A stretch of DNA of 64,000 bases, taken from assembly GCA_020002185.1 (NCBI GenBank), contig CM034544.1, positions 33,177,066-33,241,065 on the forward strand. The letters run 5' to 3'. The notes under the pieces are model-generated. The model made no database searches, was not told the DNA's origin, and worked only from the letters and a program-made list of their open reading frames with translations. The stretch's first letter is position 1, and every line of letters begins with the position of its first letter. Below are positions 60,572-64,000 of the stretch, one piece after another. The DNA is from Paraescarpia echinospica. Taxonomy: Eukaryota > Annelida > Polychaeta > Sabellida > Siboglinidae. Position numbers and translations under genes: made by a program.

Positions 60572-60829
60572 CTCTCTGGCGTTGGTCGTCACCTCGTGCC
60601 CGTCCACGAAGGCAGTGCCTGAAGTCACCCGTAGATTGCCCGCCAACATCTCGCAGGTGGTCGTCTTGCCGGCGCCGTTGACGCCGAGTAGACCCAGGAA
60701 CTCGCCGACCGGGATGGCGACTGTGAGGCCGTCAACCGCCGGCGGCGTGCCTCCAGACGGCGAACATACGTAGGCGTAATCCTTCGACAGGTCTTTCATC
60801 ACAATGGCTTTGCTTGATAGGCCGGCAGT
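60572..60829 (-). CDS. ABCA-family transporter, exon with Walker A of NBD2
   Basis: The minus-strand acceptor ATGCCCGTAG precedes 60829; the donor AGAGAG|GTTCGT is at 60572/60571 (258 nt, 86 codons, phase 0 both sides). It encodes KAIVMKDLSKDYAY (the 'v...nL.K.Y' start of an ABCA nucleotide-binding domain), AVDGLTVAIPVGEFLGLLGV, and Walker A GVNGAGKTTT at codons 49-58. SGTAFVDGHEV follows. The protein would use ATP to move lipids or related substrates across a membrane, the usual ABCA role. The TLEqVF-type end of this domain shows it is the second, C-terminal one. Upstream exons (second membrane domain, NBD1) are not in view; 60.9-64 kb is only repeats. Confidence 0.9.
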
Positions 60830-60854
60830 CTACGGGCATAGTAGTGTGTAGTAA

Positions 60855-60935
60855 CAATAATAATATATTTCTTATATAGCGCCCCATCCAAATAATTGTT
60901 CTGGGGCGCTTTACAAATACAAAAATTAAATAACT
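60855..60935 (-). mobile_element. SINE-type tail fragment, minus strand
   Basis: TTTCTTATATAGCGCCCCAT and GGGGCGCTTTACAAATAC form the 'gcgctatataag' tail shared by many invertebrate SINEs. It is related in style to, but not the same as, the SINE at 790-1132. Confidence 0.5.
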
Positions 60936-60974
60936 GGTTATTACAAATAAATTAATAATATATGAAAACTACGT

Positions 60975-62450
60975 TAATCTCGTGGTTGTGGATGTTGCTA
61001 AGATGGTTGTGGTGGTGGAAGTGGTGAATGTTAACCTGGTGGTTGTGGATGTTGCTAAGATGGTTGTGGTGGTGGTGGTAGTGAATGTTAACCTGGTGGT
61101 TGTGTATGCTGCTAAGATGGTTGTGGTGGTGCAGGTGGCACATGTTTACCTCGTGGTTGTGGATGCTGCTAAGATGGTTGTGGTGGTGGAGGTGGTGAAT
61201 GTTAACCTGGTGGTGGTGGATGCTGCTAAGATGGTTGTGGTGGTGGAGGTGGTGAATGTTAACCTGGTGGTTGTGTATGCTGCTAAGATGGTTGCGGTGA
61301 TGCAGGTGGCAAATGTTAACCTGGTGGTTGTGGATGCTGCTAAGATGGTTGTGGTGGTGGAAGTGGTAAATGTTAACCTGGTGGTTGTGGATGTTGCTAA
61401 CATGGTTGTGGTGGTGGAGGTGGTGAATATTAACCTGGTGGTTGTGTATGCTGCTAAGATGGTTGTGGTGGTGCAGGTGGCAAATGTTAACCTGGTGGTT
61501 GTGGATGTTGCTAAGATGGTTGTGGTGGTGGAGCTGGTAAATGTTAACCTGGTGGTTGTGGATGTTGCTAAGATGATTGTGGTGGTGGAGGTGGTGAATG
61601 TTAACCTGGTGGTTGTGGATGCTGCTAAGATGGTTGTGGTGGTGGAGGTGGTGAATGTTAAACTGGTGGTTGTGTATGCTGCTAAGATGGTTGTGGTGAT
61701 GCAGGTGGCAAATGTTAACCTGGTGGTTGTGGATGCTGCTAAGATGGTTGTGGTGGTGGAAGTGGTAAATGTTAACCTGGTGGTTGTGGATGTTGCTAAC
61801 ATGGTTGTGGTGGTGGAGGTGGTGAATGTTAACCTGGTGGTTGTGTATGCTGCTAAGATGGTTGTGGTGGTGCAGGTGGCAAATGTTAACCTGGTGGTTG
61901 TGGATGCTGCTAAGATGGTTGTGGTGGTGGAGGTGGTAAATGTTAACCTGGTGGTTGTGGATGTTGCTAAGATGATTGTGGTGGTGGAGGTGGTGAATGT
62001 TAACCTGGTGGTTGTGGATGCTGCTAAGATGGTTGTGGTGGTGGAGGTGGTGAATGTTAACCTGGTGGTTGTGTATGCTGCTAAGATGGTTGTGGTGATG
62101 CAGGTGGCAAATGTTAACCTGGTGGTTGTGGATGCTGCTAAGATGGTTGTGGTGGTGGAAGTGGCAAATGTTAACCTGGTGGTTGTGGATGCTGCTAAGA
62201 TGGTTGTGGTGGTGGAAGTGTGTAAATGTTAACCTGGTGGTTGTGGATGTTGCTAACATGGTTGTGGTGGTGGAGGTGGTGGAGGTGGTGAATGTTAACC
62301 TGGTGGTTGTGGATGCTGCTAAGATGGTTGTGGTGGTGCAGGTGGCAAATGTTAACCTGGTGGTTGTGGATGTTGCTAAGATGGTTGTGGTGGTGGAGGT
62401 GGTGAATATTAACCTGGTGGTTGTGGATGTTACTAAGGTGGTTTTGTTGT
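60975..62450. repeat. 57-bp minisatellite, about 26 copies
   Basis: Units combine GCTAAGATGGTTGTGGTGGT, GGAGGTGGTGAATGTTAACC and TGGTGGTTGTGGATGCT. Since 57 is 19 codons, stop-free frames stay open through the whole array on both strands (a Val-rich plus frame and a His-rich minus frame). Variants alternate in a higher-order pattern (gtggatgttgc, gtgtatgctgc, gcaggtggca). No start context, splice structure or flanking coding sequence supports translation. Confidence 0.95.
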
Positions 62451-62499
62451 GGAGGTTCTACTATAGTGTTAGTAGTAATATAGGTGGTTTACGATAGAT

Positions 62500-62609
62500 G
62501 GTGGCGCGGCGCGGAGGAAAGAGGAAAAAGTATTTCCGGTCCCCATGTTAAAGGATAGGGAAATACCCGGATGTTGCCAGATATTCCTCTTTCCTCCGTG
62601 CCGCGCCAA
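62500..62609. mobile_element. Short hairpin element with 25-bp inverted arms (MITE-like)
   Basis: TGGCGCGGCGCGGAGGAAAG plus AGGAA at the left, and its reverse complement with one mismatch at the right end (62585-62609). The centre contains another inverted pair, 'tatttccgg...ggaaatacccgg'. Confidence 0.7.
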
Positions 62610-62613
62610 AGAT

Positions 62614-62640
62614 TATGCAAATGAGCTCGCCTCATTTGCA
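62614..62640. repeat. Palindrome with paired octamer motifs
   Basis: ATGCAAATGAG and CTCATTTGCAT are perfect 11-bp inverted arms around CTCGC. Each arm contains the POU/Oct-type octamer ATGCAAAT. Confidence 0.8.
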
Positions 62641-62644
62641 TCAA

Positions 62645-63215
62645 TGCCCTTATTTGGATCCAAATCGTATAGGTCTAAAAGGGGTAAGTTGGACTTTGAA
62701 AATAGGGCAAAACGTCAAATCAATGTTTCGTAAAGGTATACGATGACTTTTTGAGATCGAGGTTCCAATTTGTCCCTAGATTTTTAGTCGTTCAAAGCCC
62801 ATGTTAAAACAGCGAAATTTACCTATATTTTTATTTTTGGAGGGTTCAATTTGCCCCAAATGTCCTCAAAAAATAAAATATACCAAACAGCATTTGAATA
62901 TGTCAGACACAAGACTGCTTGGCCCGTAGGCCGAGGCTCCGCCAAGGGATCGAGCCGTTATTCGGTTGACGATGACATGTCTAAAATGTGGTGTTATAAT
63001 AAGGCGTAATTAAAATAATAAAAGGATTATAAATTCAGCAGAGGTCGTTTTATCTGAAGTAAGGTATACTAAATGTAGACTACATATAGGACTATGTTAT
63101 ATCAGAACCTACAGCCTCGTTTTTTCGAACAGAGCGGCCATCTTGGAATTATACGTTTGGTATAATTTCCGTACGGTAGTACCCAAATTCGTGTCTCTTA
63201 TAAATCCCGTACTCA
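62645..63215. other. Non-coding sequence, nothing recognised
   Basis: Between the hairpin element and the satellite array. No exon of the ABCA gene was found. Confidence 0.4.
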
Positions 63216-63224
63216 AGACGTGTC

Positions 63225-64000
63225 TGGACATGTTTGTTTGTCGCGAGCGTGAGCGTGCGCACCCTGTATGACGTCATTAAACTATAAACTGCTACGTGCA
63301 GTAATTTTGTGCGTGAGGTGAGTTGGTTATACAGGTAGTGGTTTGGTTAGACCTTGTTTTGAACTTGCACATATATGCCAAGGGCAGTGATCGTAGGGAC
63401 AGGTATAGAGACATATACATAGATACATACATTCTGGACTTTATTGTTTGTTGCGAGCGTGAGCGTGCGCTCCCTGTATGACGTCATTAAACTATAAATT
63501 ACTACGCGCAGTAATTTTGTACGCGAGGTGAGTTGGTTATACAGGTAGTGATTTGGATAGCCATCGTTTTGAACTTGCGCATATGTAATATAATTCCATC
63601 ATGTGACGTCATGATACAGTGACATCATTAAACTATAAACTGCTACGCGCAGTAATTTTGTACGCGAGGTGAGTTGATTATACAGGTAGTGATTTGGTTA
63701 GCCATAGTTTTGAACTTGCGCATATGTAATGTAATTCCATCATGAGACGTCATGGTCAGTAACGTCATGGTACGCGCAGTAATTTTGTACGCGAGATGAG
63801 TTGGTTATACAGGTAGTGATTTGGTTTGACCTTGTTTTGAACTTGCGCATATGTAATGTAATTCCATCATTTGATCATCAACAGTGACATCATTAAACTA
63901 TAAACTGCTAGGCGCAGTAATTTTGTACGCGAGGTGAGTTGGTTATACAGGTAGTGATTTGGTTAGTCATTGTTTTGAACTTGCGCTCTTGAATATAATT
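63225..64000. repeat. Satellite-like tandem array, 130-210 bp units, continuing past the window
   Basis: At least five units share ACTATAAACTGCTACGCGCA, GTAATTTTGTACGCGAGGTG and AGTTGGTTATACAGGTAGTG. Starts of GCAGTAATTTTGT fall near 63298, 63508, 63648, 63777 and 63915, so unit length varies. Most units also carry a TGACGTCA or close variant. Confidence 0.9.

Overview
The window is nuclear DNA of an invertebrate animal. Gene density is low, genes are split by long introns with GT-AG junctions, and most of the sequence is minisatellites, microsatellites, degenerate LINEs, tRNA-derived SINEs and DNA transposons. No prokaryotic gene organisation, CRISPR array or functional RNA gene is visible. 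The gene set (a GPI-anchored heparan-sulfate-type protein, a TNF-family ligand and an ABCA transporter) and the repeats suit a marine invertebrate. A mollusc or another lophotrochozoan is my guess, not a demonstrated placement.

Layout. (1) 1-3.2 kb: the 3' end of a plus-strand gene with two coding exons (1156-1339, 3004-3197). It encodes a Ser-Gly/acidic tail and a hydrophobic C-terminal GPI signal, best explained as a glypican. Its last intron holds a 0.9 kb minisatellite and a dispersed repeat, and a SINE abuts its penultimate acceptor. (2) 3.2-27 kb: no host gene recognised. It holds a 28-bp minisatellite followed directly by a degenerate CR1-type LINE (9.5-12.1 kb), a second LINE fragment (12.2-13.2 kb), a 650-bp trinucleotide array, a MITE, a reverse SINE, a 74-bp minisatellite with E-box palindromes, and a 5.2 kb segment bounded by terminal inverted repeats (21.6-26.8 kb). 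(3) 27.6-45.6 kb: a minus-strand TNF-superfamily ligand gene. The first exon encodes the cytoplasmic tail, the membrane anchor and a cysteine-containing stalk; the last two exons encode the TNF homology domain. Exon phases show that at least one linker exon in the roughly 15 kb intron is still unidentified. (4) 45.6-52.2 kb: intergenic, with a dead Tc1-like element inside a TA tract and a dispersed repeat split by a LINE fragment. (5) 52.4-60.8 kb: the last five coding exons of a minus-strand ABCA-family transporter, covering the whole second nucleotide-binding domain and the C-terminus. All exon phases join without conflict; the 5' part of the gene lies beyond the right edge or was not recognised. 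(6) 61-64 kb: a 57-bp minisatellite, a short hairpin element, and a satellite array that runs off the window.

The three host genes have no evident shared pathway. The TNF ligand and ABCA genes lie in tandem on the minus strand; the glypican-like gene is on the plus strand. Exon boundaries come from reading frame, splice consensus and phase, with no transcript evidence.
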